This document shows positions 54,355 to 63,159 of a DNA stretch of 64,000 nt, piece after piece. Position numbers and translations under genes: made by a program. Source of the DNA: Flavihumibacter cheonanensis (GTDB taxonomy: Bacteria; Bacteroidota; Bacteroidia; Chitinophagales; Chitinophagaceae). Each line of letters opens with the position of its first letter. The first letter of the stretch is position 1. The notes under the pieces are model-generated. The model searched no databases and was not told the DNA's origin. It worked only from the letters and a program-made list of their open reading frames with translations. The stretch covers positions 1 to 64,000 of the forward strand of contig NZ_JAKRWF010000005.1 of NCBI RefSeq assembly GCF_022352215.1, read 5' to 3'.

Positions 54355-54924
54355 ATGGAGGAGGCAACTATTCGGGATGAAGAACTGCTGATCCGGATGC
54401 GGAATAACAATGAGGAAGCACTGGCTATCTTGTATCGCCGGTACTGGGAGATTTTATTTCGCAAAGCGTATGCCCTCTTGAAGGATGAACCTGCATGTGA
54501 GGATATTATCCAGGAAATTTTTGTGCGTATCTGGAATAACCGGCATTCATTGGTGATCACTGCTTCCTTAGCTGCTTACCTTTCTGCATCGGTTCGGTAT
54601 GAAGTGATTCGGAAAATTAAAACAGGTAAAGTTCATGCAGATGTTTTTGCTGCATTGGCCCATCAATACCAACAAGTCAGCAGCCAGGACCAGATGGAAG
54701 AGAAGGAATTATTGCATCATATCAATTCCATCGTGAATCAGTTATCTACAAAATGCAAACAAGTATATAAGCTGAGCAGGGAAGAACAATTAAGTCATAA
54801 GGAAATTGCAGCACTTCTTCAGATATCACCTAAAACAGTAGAAAATCATTTAACCAAAGCACTCAGAGAACTAAGATATTCATTGGGTTATACCCTGCTG
54901 ATTATTTTCCTGCATATTTTTTAA
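54355..54924 (+). CDS. ECF RNA polymerase sigma factor, Bacteroidota expansion family
   Basis: This 189-residue protein has sigma region 2 (ALAILYRRYWEILFRKAYAL, CEDIIQEIFVRIWNNRHS) and region 4 (LSTKCKQVYKLSREEQLSHK, EIAALLQISPKTVENHLTKA), then a hydrophobic C-terminal tail (LGYTLLIIFLHIF). Such sigma factors are normally held by a FecR-type membrane protein; the FecR-like gene follows 10 bases downstream. It is placed inside the exported-enzyme operon and probably drives that operon. Confidence 0.9.
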   Translation: MEEATIRDEELLIRMRNNNEEALAILYRRYWEILFRKAYALLKDEPACEDIIQEIFVRIWNNRHSLVITASLAAYLSASVRYEVIRKIKTGKVHADVFAALAHQYQQVSSQDQMEEKELLHHINSIVNQLSTKCKQVYKLSREEQLSHKEIAALLQISPKTVENHLTKALRELRYSLGYTLLIIFLHIF

Positions 54925-54934
54925 GCACATACCT

Positions 54935-55672
54935 ATGCCGGATAAACAATCCTTCCAATCTGTCATTGACCGCTTTTTAAGTGGAGAACTGGATGAAGCA
55001 TCCCTGCTTCAACTGATGGAAACTATGGAGCGAAGTGAATTGGATGGGGATACAAATCCTGGTATCACTAACCTGGAAACAAGAAGGGAACAACAGCTCG
55101 AAAAATTATTGAATAAAGTACAACAGGCTGAAAAATCATCTTATCGCAAACCTTCCATTAATTGGGTAAGACATTTTGCCATAACCTGTTTTGGATTGCT
55201 GTTTACTGCTTCCCTCTATTTTTACCTGAAACCTGCTTCCCTGGTGCATCGCTGTACCCAGGCGGATCTGCGGGTAGGAGAGGAGCCGGTTTCTGCCATG
55301 CTGGCGGCACTTTATGTAGAGCCCAAACTGCAACAGTTGTCCAAAGTCAGTTTTGTAAATACCACCGAAGATGGCTACCTGCGGTTTGAATCCAAATTGA
55401 TTGAATCAGAATTGCTGCTGAAAGAAATAACGCAGGATCAGGATGCCCGTTACCTGGTTTTTGAGGATCAGGATATCAACCAGCTCCTGGCAGTGTTGAA
55501 AGAAAAGTACCAGGTTGATTTTACGGTTACCGGTCAGCTTCCCGAACAACAATTTTCCGGATTTATATCAACGGGCCTGAATCTTAAAATGGTAGTGAAG
55601 TTGCTGGTTTCCTCCGGCCTCTTTGAAGTGAGTATAGAGGGGAAACAAGTGCTGCTGAGCTCGAGGATTTAA
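54935..55672 (+). CDS. FecR/DUF4974-like anti-sigma membrane protein, atypical
   Basis: This 245-residue protein has an N-terminal cytoplasmic part (residues 1-78, with FLSGELDEASLLQLMETMER), one transmembrane helix (WVRHFAITCFGLLFTASLYF) and a periplasmic end. The last 75 residues (DINQLLAVLKEKYQVDFTVT, then FSGFISTGLNLKMVVKLL and FEVSIEGKQVLL) match the STN-like DUF4974 domain. The central FecR domain of about 100 residues that usually lies between them is largely absent. It would hold the preceding sigma factor and respond to a periplasmic signal. No partner TonB-dependent receptor is visible nearby. Confidence 0.65.
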   Translation: MPDKQSFQSVIDRFLSGELDEASLLQLMETMERSELDGDTNPGITNLETRREQQLEKLLNKVQQAEKSSYRKPSINWVRHFAITCFGLLFTASLYFYLKPASLVHRCTQADLRVGEEPVSAMLAALYVEPKLQQLSKVSFVNTTEDGYLRFESKLIESELLLKEITQDQDARYLVFEDQDINQLLAVLKEKYQVDFTVTGQLPEQQFSGFISTGLNLKMVVKLLVSSGLFEVSIEGKQVLLSSRI

Positions 55673-55689
55673 CTATTAAAAATGCCAAC

Positions 55690-56877
55690 ATGAAAAGAAG
55701 AGAGTTACTGAAATATTTATCTGTTGCGCCAGCAGGAGCCGCTTTGCCGCTCGGTGGATTTGCCATGCCGGCGCCTAAGAAGGATTATATAACCGAGTTG
55801 GGATTGCGATCCTTTATCAATGCTGCAGGAACCTATACGGCCATGACAGCCTCCCTGATGTATCCGGAAGTGATGGAAGCCATCAATGCGGTTTCAAAAT
55901 CCTATGTAATGCTGGATGAAGTACAGGATAAAGTGGGAGAGCGGATTGCTAAAATATGTCGCGCAGAAGCGGCAACTGTTACCGCCGGCTGCTGGTCGGC
56001 AATGGTGCTTGGAACTGCAGGTGTGCTCACCGGAACCGATCCCAAAAAGATTGCCCAATTGCCCCGCCTGGATGGAATGAAATCAGTGGTGCTGGTTCAA
56101 AAATCACATAACAGCGGATATGTGCATGCACTAACGAATACGGGTGTACGAATTGTTGAAATTGAAACATTGGAGGAGCTGCATAATGCCATCAATGAGC
56201 AGACCGCAATGCTCTGGTTTCTGAATGCCCACGCCAACCTGGGAAAGATCTCCCATGAAGAATGGGTGGCTGCAGGTAAGAAACACGGGATCCCAACCAT
56301 GATTGATATCGCGGCGGATGTACCACCGGTGGAGAATCTCTGGCGCTTTAACGAGATGGGATTTGACCTGGTTTGTATTTCCGGTGGAAAGGCATTACGA
56401 GGTCCCCAGAGTGCCGGCATCCTCATGGGAAGAAAGGACCTGATCAAGGCAGCGCGGTTAAGTGCTCCTCCAAGAGGCGGAACCATTGGAAGAGGCATGA
56501 AAGTAAACAAGGAAGAAATTGTAGGCATGCTGGCCGCACTGGAAAAATATGTCAGCATTGATCACGATAAGGAATGGAAAGACTGGATGCACCAGGTAGA
56601 ATACATTGCAGCACAGGCCAAACAGCGCAAGGGCATCCAGACAGAAATTGTGATTCCGCCTTTGGCCAATCATACGCCCACGCTGAATATTCAATGGAGT
56701 ACAGGTGATATCTCTCTCAAGCCTGCTGAATTGCAGCTTGCTCTTCGTAATGGTGCTCCCTCTATTGAAGTGCTGGCAAATGACAAAGGCATCAGCCTCA
56801 CTGTTTTTATGCTGCGCGAAGGGGAATATAAAATCGTGGCCAAACGCATCCTGGAAGAATTAAAAAAATCAGTATGA
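55690..56877 (+). CDS. SelA-like PLP-dependent enzyme with twin-arginine-like signal, copy 1
   Basis: This 395-residue fold-type I PLP enzyme is related to the SelA family group that includes the amino-sugar-acid ammonia lyase DgaE. It begins MKRRELLKYLSVAPAGAALP, a Tat-like signal with RR. Key segments are LRSFINAAGTYTAMTASLMY, EAATVTAGCWSAM, PTMIDIAADVPPVENLWRF (with the Asp that contacts the PLP nitrogen) and the PLP lysine in SGGKALRGPQSAG. It would eliminate ammonia from a 2-amino acid in the periplasm. Its stop overlaps the next start by 4 bases (ATGA). The substrate is inferred. Confidence 0.85.
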   Translation: MKRRELLKYLSVAPAGAALPLGGFAMPAPKKDYITELGLRSFINAAGTYTAMTASLMYPEVMEAINAVSKSYVMLDEVQDKVGERIAKICRAEAATVTAGCWSAMVLGTAGVLTGTDPKKIAQLPRLDGMKSVVLVQKSHNSGYVHALTNTGVRIVEIETLEELHNAINEQTAMLWFLNAHANLGKISHEEWVAAGKKHGIPTMIDIAADVPPVENLWRFNEMGFDLVCISGGKALRGPQSAGILMGRKDLIKAARLSAPPRGGTIGRGMKVNKEEIVGMLAALEKYVSIDHDKEWKDWMHQVEYIAAQAKQRKGIQTEIVIPPLANHTPTLNIQWSTGDISLKPAELQLALRNGAPSIEVLANDKGISLTVFMLREGEYKIVAKRILEELKKSV

Positions 56878-58127
56878 GAAAAAGTATTCAACTCCTGATT
56901 GGCCTGTTGCTTTTTTCCGGCTGGGTGCAGGCTCAATCCTATTCCATCGTAATTAAAGGTGGGAGGGTAATCGATCCCAAAAATGGCATTGATGCCATAC
57001 TGGATGTGGGCATCCGCGATGGTAAAATTGTGGCGGTTCAAAAACAGTTGGATACGACAGGCGCCAAACAGGTGGTGATGGCTGCGGGTATGCTGGTGGT
57101 ACCCGGACTCATAGACATTCATGGTCATTATTTCTTTGGAACGGAACCTGATCATTATTTGAGCAATGGCTTAACAGCAGTGGCTCCGGATGGCTTCACC
57201 CTGCGTAATGGAGTTACTACTTCCGTTGATTGTGGTGGTGCAGGATGGAAAAATTTTACTGTTTTCAAACGAAATATTATTGATAACAGTAAAACACGGA
57301 TCCTCTCTTTTCTGAACATCGTGGGAGAGGGGATGCGGGGTGGTGCCTGGGAACAGGATACCACTGATATGAATGCCCGAATGGCGGCTGCAGTTGCCAA
57401 ACAATTCCCGGATCATATCGTAGGTTTTAAAGTAGCTCACTATGAACGAAGAGAATGGATCCCGGTGGATCGGGCTGTGGAAGCAGGCCGACTGACCAAC
57501 CTGCCGGTGATCATTGACTTTGGTGGCAGTGATCCTCCGCCCCTCTCCATTGAAGAATTGTTCTTTCAGCATTTGCGTCCGGGTGATATCTATACCCATG
57601 CTTTTACAGAGCTTAACAGACGTGAACCCATTGTAGATCCAGCAACCCGGAAGCTCAAGCCCTTTGTAAAAAAAGCACAGGAACGCGGGATCATTTTCGA
57701 TGTGGGTTATGGCGGTGCCAGTTTTGTGCTATCACAGGCGCAACCAGCCGCGGCAGCAGGGTTCTATCCCAATACCATCAGTACCGATTTGCATATCGGC
57801 AGTATGAATGCTTCCATGAAAGATATGCTTAATGTGATGAATACGTTTCTTGCCCTGAAAATGGATTTGAAAGAACTAATTAAAGCCAGTACCTGGTCGC
57901 CTGCATTGGCGATTCAGCGTAAAGATCTGGGGCATCTCAGTGTTGGCGCAGAAGCGGATGTGGCAATATTGCAACAGATGCCCGGGAACTTTGGATTCTG
58001 GGATCGGAGCGGTGCAAAGATCACCTCCAACCAAAAACTGGTTTGCGAGATGACGATCCTTGGAGGAAAGATTGTATACGACCTGAACGGAATTGCACGA
58101 CCTATTGTGTTATCTTATTCGAAATAA
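56874..58127 (+). CDS. Amidohydrolase/deacetylase family metallohydrolase, exported, copy 1
   Basis: This 417-residue enzyme has a signal peptide (LLIGLLLFSGWVQAQ). The metal site comprises HGH in LIDIHGHYF, the Lys in HIVGFKVAHYE (carbamylated in the family), HAF and the His of STDLHIGSMN. The family (EF_0837-like) contains N-acyl amino acid and amino-sugar-acid deacylases. It overlaps the SelA-like gene by 4 bases, so the two products are made together. Two related members are encoded in this window. It would act in the periplasm. Confidence 0.87.
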   Translation: MRKSIQLLIGLLLFSGWVQAQSYSIVIKGGRVIDPKNGIDAILDVGIRDGKIVAVQKQLDTTGAKQVVMAAGMLVVPGLIDIHGHYFFGTEPDHYLSNGLTAVAPDGFTLRNGVTTSVDCGGAGWKNFTVFKRNIIDNSKTRILSFLNIVGEGMRGGAWEQDTTDMNARMAAAVAKQFPDHIVGFKVAHYERREWIPVDRAVEAGRLTNLPVIIDFGGSDPPPLSIEELFFQHLRPGDIYTHAFTELNRREPIVDPATRKLKPFVKKAQERGIIFDVGYGGASFVLSQAQPAAAAGFYPNTISTDLHIGSMNASMKDMLNVMNTFLALKMDLKELIKASTWSPALAIQRKDLGHLSVGAEADVAILQQMPGNFGFWDRSGAKITSNQKLVCEMTILGGKIVYDLNGIARPIVLSYSK

Positions 58128-58133
58128 AGCCAG

Positions 58134-59231
58134 TTGAAAAAAACAATCATAAATCAATTGCTGGCGGTATGTCTTTTCTTCGTTTGTACAGTACCGGTAG
58201 CTGCACAAAAAGCGGCCTATTTGCCGGATGGAGTAACCGAGGAAAAATTAAAGCCGCTGTTAACTTCACCTCCGCAATACCGGGCTGTTAAAACAAACCA
58301 GCCGATTCAGGTAGATGGAGTTGCCAATGAAACAATTTGGCAGAAAATTCCGTTCACATCGAATTTCCGGGATATTGCAGGTGGTCCGACAGGGAACAAA
58401 TCAGCACTCAAGCTCTGCTGGGATGAACAGTATCTCTATGTGTTTGCACAATTGGAGCAGCCACAGTTATGGGCAAGTCTGACTAAAAAAGACACCGCCG
58501 TATTTATGGATAACGCACTGGAGTTTTTCATAGATATGGACGGGGATATGCAGCAGTATATTGAATTCCAGATTAATGCATTTGGTACCACCTGGGATTT
58601 AATGCTATCCAAAGCTTACCGCGATGGAGGAAAGGGGGATTCCGATTTTGAATTTCCCGGATTAAAAAAAGCAGTTCGACTGCGCGGAACATTGAATCAG
58701 CCTGGTGATATTGATGAAGGATGGGATGTGGAATTGGCTATACCACTGGCACCGCGTAACGGACAAATTGCGCGTATGAATTTTTCTCATGTAAACTGGA
58801 AACTGGATGTCGTGAATGGAGTGTATCAAAAACAGAAGGATGCATCCGGCCGCATAGCGCAACCTCATTACATTGTTTGGTCACCCCAGGGTAGAGTGGA
58901 TCTGCATATGCCGGAACGCTGGGGATATGTACTGTTTTCAGAAGAGGCTGGTCCCGCTGCCTTTATTTCTGCTGAAACACTTGAAATGCAGCAATCGCTT
59001 TGGAAATATTATTACCTTCAGAGAGATCACCGGGAACAACACAAACAATATGCATCTGGGATGGAAGAGCTTAGAAAAAAATATCCGGGCCTCAACTGGA
59101 AGGATGCAAAGCAGGTGCAACTATTGAAAGATCCTACCGGTTTTGTGTTGGTTGGTAAAGAAAGAAAATCCGGTAGGGAATGGCGACTGGATGCAGAAGG
59201 CCGATTGCAACAGATTAAAATCAGTAACTAA
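58134..59231 (+). CDS. CBM9-like carbohydrate-binding protein, exported
   Basis: The start is a TTG at 58134, 6 bases after the preceding stop; no ATG is available before the signal peptide (LLAVCLFFVCTVPVAAQ). The 365-residue protein has a CBM9-like domain (QPIQVDGVANETIWQKIPFT, SALKLCWDEQYLYVFAQLEQ, ALEFFIDMDGDMQQYIEFQI, DEGWDVELAIPL) followed by a C-terminal helical and charged part. CBM9 modules bind the reducing ends of sugar chains. It belongs to the operon and may capture substrate. Confidence 0.82.
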   Translation: MKKTIINQLLAVCLFFVCTVPVAAQKAAYLPDGVTEEKLKPLLTSPPQYRAVKTNQPIQVDGVANETIWQKIPFTSNFRDIAGGPTGNKSALKLCWDEQYLYVFAQLEQPQLWASLTKKDTAVFMDNALEFFIDMDGDMQQYIEFQINAFGTTWDLMLSKAYRDGGKGDSDFEFPGLKKAVRLRGTLNQPGDIDEGWDVELAIPLAPRNGQIARMNFSHVNWKLDVVNGVYQKQKDASGRIAQPHYIVWSPQGRVDLHMPERWGYVLFSEEAGPAAFISAETLEMQQSLWKYYYLQRDHREQHKQYASGMEELRKKYPGLNWKDAKQVQLLKDPTGFVLVGKERKSGREWRLDAEGRLQQIKISN

Positions 59232-59233
59232 CT

Positions 59234-59252
59234 AGGGGAAAATAGTTCCCCT
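59234..59252 (+). terminator. Hairpin between the CBM9-like and SMP-30 genes
   Basis: The stem AGGGGAA/TTCCCCT is perfect with a 5-base loop. It lacks a T tract, so it is more likely an mRNA stabilising or attenuating hairpin than a full terminator. It lies in the 38-base gap before the SMP-30 gene. Confidence 0.4.
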
Positions 59253-59269
59253 GTACTCAGTAAGAAATA

Positions 59270-60184
59270 ATGAAAGGAAAAGCAAAGACAGGTTTATTGG
59301 TAGCAGCGTTGTTGATTACAATCTCAGCAACAGCGCAGCCTGAAGTATTGCATAAATCAACCCTGCTTACACCGGTGAATTCCTTTACCAGCGGAGTTGA
59401 AGGTCCTGCAGTAGATAGCAAGGGAAATCTTTATGCTGTGAATTATGAAAGACAGGGCACGATTGGCCAGGTGAAACCAGATGGTACAGCAACCGTTTGG
59501 CTGGTGCTTCCGGAAGGCAGTATCGCCAATGGGATCCGGATTAACAGCAAAGGCCAATTAGTACTGGCTGATTATACGAAACACAATGTGTGGAAAGTGG
59601 ATCCGCGTACCAAAAAGATCAGTCTGCTGGCGCATGAGCCACGCATGAACCAGCCCAACGACCTGGCGATTGATAATAAAGACCGGATATATGCAAGTGA
59701 TCCCAACTGGAAAAATGGTACCGGGCAACTGTGGAGAATCGATCCAAATGGTACTACGCATTTGCTGGATACTATGGGTACAACCAATGGGGTAGAAGTG
59801 AGTCCGGATAATAAAAAACTATATGTAGGAGAATCCTTACAGCGTAAAATATGGGTCTATGATCTGGCTACCGACGGCTCTGTCAAAAACAAACAATTGT
59901 TTTATGAGTTTACCGATCATGGCCTGGATGGCATGCGCTGCGATCAGATGGGAAATCTCTATGTGACAAGATTTGGAAAAGGTACGATCCTGCTGCTGGC
60001 TCCGGATGGCACTAAACTGGAGGAGATAACGCTGATGGGTAAACGCCCGACGAATATCGCCTTTGGTGGGCCGGATGGCAGAACAGCGTATGTTACCATG
60101 CAAGATCAGGGAAATGTAGAACAGTTTCGGGTGGAATTTCCGGGAAGGGAATTTAAAGGAGGCAATAAACAAACATCAAAATAA
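59270..60184 (+). CDS. SMP-30/gluconolactonase family protein, exported
   Basis: This 304-residue protein has a signal peptide (TGLLVAALLITISATAQ) and a six-bladed SMP-30 propeller: VEGPAVDSKGNLYAVN (metal Glu), ANGIRINSKGQLVLADYTKH, NQPNDLAIDNKDRIYASDP (NxPND motif) and GLDGMRCDQMGNLYVTRFGK (DGMRxD motif). It would open a sugar lactone, the product expected from the dehydrogenase at 52601. It starts 38 bases after the CBM9-like gene and ends 7 bases before ridA. Confidence 0.9.
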   Translation: MKGKAKTGLLVAALLITISATAQPEVLHKSTLLTPVNSFTSGVEGPAVDSKGNLYAVNYERQGTIGQVKPDGTATVWLVLPEGSIANGIRINSKGQLVLADYTKHNVWKVDPRTKKISLLAHEPRMNQPNDLAIDNKDRIYASDPNWKNGTGQLWRIDPNGTTHLLDTMGTTNGVEVSPDNKKLYVGESLQRKIWVYDLATDGSVKNKQLFYEFTDHGLDGMRCDQMGNLYVTRFGKGTILLLAPDGTKLEEITLMGKRPTNIAFGGPDGRTAYVTMQDQGNVEQFRVEFPGREFKGGNKQTSK

Positions 60185-60191
60185 TAATACC

Positions 60192-60653
60192 ATGGCTACA
60201 CAAAGAAGATCTGTATTAAAATCGCTGTTTGCATCCATTCTGGGTGTTACCGGTATATCTGCTGCAGCTAAAGCTGCTGGGAACAGTGCCCCTGAAAAGG
60301 AAGTTAAAAATGTAACGGATTTTCAGGGGGTGCCCCTGTTTTCCGGATCTACCACCTATAATGGTTTGGTTTTCATTGCCGGTAAGGGCGCCCATTTCGA
60401 TGGAGATGTAAAAGCACATACAGACCATGTATTAAAAGAACTGGAAAAAGAACTGATTAAAGCAGGCTCCTCCATGGAAAAAGTGCTGAAGGTGAATGTA
60501 TACCTGAATGATATCGCTGATTATAAAGCGATGAATGAAGTGTATATGGGCCGGTTTGGCAAAAATCCTCCGGTTCGTACAACCGTTGCAGTTGCAAAAG
60601 GTGGTGTACCTGGAGATTCTTTAGTAGAAATCGATTGTATCGCATATAAATAA
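60192..60653 (+). CDS. RidA family protein with twin-arginine signal
   Basis: This 153-residue protein starts ATQRRSVLKSLFASILGVTG, a Tat signal with RR, and then the RidA fold: LFSGSTTYNGLVFIAGKGAH, KVLKVNVYLNDIADYKAMNE and PPVRTTVAVAKGGVPGDSLV (catalytic Arg in VRTT). RidA proteins hydrolyse the enamine or imine released by PLP lyases, giving 2-oxo acids and ammonia. Placed between two exported SelA-like lyases, it fits this job in the periplasm. Cytoplasmic RidA is the norm; an exported one is unusual. Confidence 0.9.
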   Translation: MATQRRSVLKSLFASILGVTGISAAAKAAGNSAPEKEVKNVTDFQGVPLFSGSTTYNGLVFIAGKGAHFDGDVKAHTDHVLKELEKELIKAGSSMEKVLKVNVYLNDIADYKAMNEVYMGRFGKNPPVRTTVAVAKGGVPGDSLVEIDCIAYK

Positions 60654-60670
60654 CCCCACAATAACAACCC

Positions 60671-61882
60671 ATGAAAAGAAGGGATGTAATTAAAGGCCTT
60701 GGCCTTCTGCCAGTAGGCGGATTAGCAGGTGGTCTGGACGCTTTTGCAGGAACCGGTTCTCCATTGGCAGCACCAAAGCGGGATCTGTTCAAAGAACTTG
60801 GTGTACGTACGTTTATCAATGCAACCGGTACCCTTACGTATATGACGGGTTCATTGATGCATGATTATGTACTGGATGCCATCAATTATGGAGCTGACCA
60901 GTTCTGCATGCTGGATGAATTGCAGGATAAAGTGGGTGAACGCATCGCGAAGATGGTGCACTCCGAATCAGCTGTTGTAACATCCGGAGCTTTCTCGGCA
61001 ATGACGCTTGGTCTGGCAGGTATCCTTACCGGAATGGATCAGAAAAAAGTGGAAGCCCTTCCTCATATTGAAGGCACTGGTATGAAATCGGAAGTGATTT
61101 GCCAGAAAGCCCACGACATCGTGTACAATCATGCCTTTATCAATACCGGTTGCAAGATTGTGGCCATTGAAACGGTAGAAGAACTGGAGCGTGCTATCAA
61201 TGAAAAAACAGCCCTGATGCATTTTCTGAACATCTCACAGGGAGGTAAGATTTCGCAGGAAGAATGGGTAGCCCTGGGTAAAAAACATGGTATCCCCACC
61301 AGTATTGATATCGCTGCAGATGTGCCTCCGGTTTCGAATCTCTGGAAGTTCAATGATATGGGTTTTGATATGGTGCAGATTTCTGGTGGTAAAGCAATTC
61401 GCGGTCCGCAAAGCGCAGGTTTATTAATGGGACGTAAGTCCATCATACAGGCTGCCCGCCTGCATATGCCACCACGTGGTTTCAACATCGGCCGGGGTAT
61501 GAAAGTGAACAAGGAAGAAATCCTGGGCATGTATGTAGCACTGGAGCAATACATTGCCAGAGACCACGATAAGGAATGGAAGCAGTGGGAAAAAAGCATT
61601 GCGCTGATTGAAGCTGCTGCGAAATCTGTGAAGGATGTGGAAACAAAAATCTGGGTTCCTCAGGGTGGTAATATCACACCGAATCTTTCCATTAGCTGGG
61701 AGAAATCCGGCAAAACACCGGAAGGAAAAGAGTTGCAGGAACGGCTTAGGAATGGAAGTCCCTCTATTGAAGTAGGTGGTGGTAAAAAAGGTATCAATGT
61801 TACTGCCTGGATGCTCAAGCCGGGAGAAGACAAGATCGTTGCCCGTAGAATTAAAGAAGAATTACAAAGCCTCTTAGCATGA
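60671..61882 (+). CDS. SelA-like PLP-dependent enzyme with twin-arginine-like signal, copy 2
   Basis: This 403-residue protein is a paralogue of the one at 55690 (shared PTSIDIAADVPPVSNLWKFN, IGRGMKVNKEEI and the PLP lysine in SGGKAIRGPQSAG). It begins MKRRDVIKGLGLLPVGGLAG, a Tat-like signal. Differences lie at the substrate end: VRTFINATGTLTYMTGSLMH and the extended EGTGMKSEVICQKAHDIVYN. The two copies may take different substrates. It overlaps the next amidohydrolase gene by 4 bases (ATGATG). Confidence 0.86.
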   Translation: MKRRDVIKGLGLLPVGGLAGGLDAFAGTGSPLAAPKRDLFKELGVRTFINATGTLTYMTGSLMHDYVLDAINYGADQFCMLDELQDKVGERIAKMVHSESAVVTSGAFSAMTLGLAGILTGMDQKKVEALPHIEGTGMKSEVICQKAHDIVYNHAFINTGCKIVAIETVEELERAINEKTALMHFLNISQGGKISQEEWVALGKKHGIPTSIDIAADVPPVSNLWKFNDMGFDMVQISGGKAIRGPQSAGLLMGRKSIIQAARLHMPPRGFNIGRGMKVNKEEILGMYVALEQYIARDHDKEWKQWEKSIALIEAAAKSVKDVETKIWVPQGGNITPNLSISWEKSGKTPEGKELQERLRNGSPSIEVGGGKKGINVTAWMLKPGEDKIVARRIKEELQSLLA

Positions 61883-63141
61883 TGAAAAAATTGCTTGCCC
61901 TTTGCCTGTCCGGACTGATAATTTCTTCCGCGATTCAGGCGCAGACTTATGCCATTGTGATCAAAGGTGGACATGTGATTGATCCTAAGAATGGAATCAA
62001 TGGAATCATGGATATCGCTATTGATAAAGGAAAGATTGTAAAAATAGCCAAATCAATTCCAACCGATGCGGTGCAGGTGATTGATGCCAAAGGGCTGTAT
62101 GTTACACCCGGACTCATCGATATGCATACGCATAATTTCTGGGGAAATAATGCAGATCAGGCTTATATGAATGCGCCCAGTGCGTTACCTCCGGATGGGT
62201 TCACCTTTCGGGTAGGTGTTACAACCGTAGTGGATGCAGGATCTCCTGGCTGGAGAAACTTTGATCTGTACAAAAAACAGACCATCCAGCAATCGCAAAC
62301 CAGGGTGCTGGCTTTTCTGAATATTGTTGGTCATGGTATGCGCGGGGGCAAATACGAGTCAGATACAACTGATATGATTCCGGAAGAAGCGGCACGCGTG
62401 GCACTTGCCAATAAAGAACATATTGTCGGATTTAAAGTGGCGCATTACAGTCGCCCTGACTGGATACCGGTTGACAACGCTGTGAAAGCAGGTAATCTGG
62501 CAGGTGGTATTCCGGTAATGATCGACTTTGGTGGTGCCGAACCGCCGCTCTCACTTAAGTCGCTGTTCCTCGAACATTTGCGTCCGGGTGATATTTTTAC
62601 GCACTGTTATGCACAAGTGAACGGACGTGAATTCATTGCAGATACGACTACCAAAAAAGTCAAATCCTTTGTGTATGACGCACGAAAAAGAGGGATTGTG
62701 TTTGATGTAGGTTATGGTGGTATCAGTTTCTCTTACTCACAGGCACTGATAGCCGCAAAGGAGAAATTTTTCCCAACCACCATTTCAACGGACCTGCATG
62801 TGGGCAGTATGAATGCCGCAATGAAGGATCAGCTTACCTGCATGTCGAAGTTTTTGCAAATGGGTATGCCACTGCAGGAGGTAATCAAAGCCAGTACCTG
62901 GACACCCGCACAGGTAATCAAACGCGAGGAGCTGGGGCATCTGTCAGAAGGTGCTGTAGCAGATATTGCGATCCTGGGTGTGCGCAAAGGAAATTTCGGG
63001 CTCTTTGATTATACCGGTTATAAAGTAAAGGCAACTGATAAACTCGAATGTGAACTTACGATTCGCGCCGGACGAATTGTATACGACCTGAATGCCCGGG
63101 CAACCCCGGTAACCCTGCATGGATTACCGCCCCGGAAATAA
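61879..63141 (+). CDS. Amidohydrolase/deacetylase family metallohydrolase, exported, copy 2
   Basis: This 420-residue paralogue of the protein at 56874 has a signal peptide (LLALCLSGLIISSAIQAQ). The metal motifs are HTH in LIDMHTHNF, Lys in HIVGFKVAHYS and His in STDLHVGSMN. The HTH in place of HGH is the more usual form of the superfamily. It overlaps the preceding SelA-like gene by 4 bases and is followed 18 bases later by the RraA-like gene. Confidence 0.88.
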   Translation: MMKKLLALCLSGLIISSAIQAQTYAIVIKGGHVIDPKNGINGIMDIAIDKGKIVKIAKSIPTDAVQVIDAKGLYVTPGLIDMHTHNFWGNNADQAYMNAPSALPPDGFTFRVGVTTVVDAGSPGWRNFDLYKKQTIQQSQTRVLAFLNIVGHGMRGGKYESDTTDMIPEEAARVALANKEHIVGFKVAHYSRPDWIPVDNAVKAGNLAGGIPVMIDFGGAEPPLSLKSLFLEHLRPGDIFTHCYAQVNGREFIADTTTKKVKSFVYDARKRGIVFDVGYGGISFSYSQALIAAKEKFFPTTISTDLHVGSMNAAMKDQLTCMSKFLQMGMPLQEVIKASTWTPAQVIKREELGHLSEGAVADIAILGVRKGNFGLFDYTGYKVKATDKLECELTIRAGRIVYDLNARATPVTLHGLPPRK

Positions 63142-63159
63142 GAACTCTAAATTTTTAGC

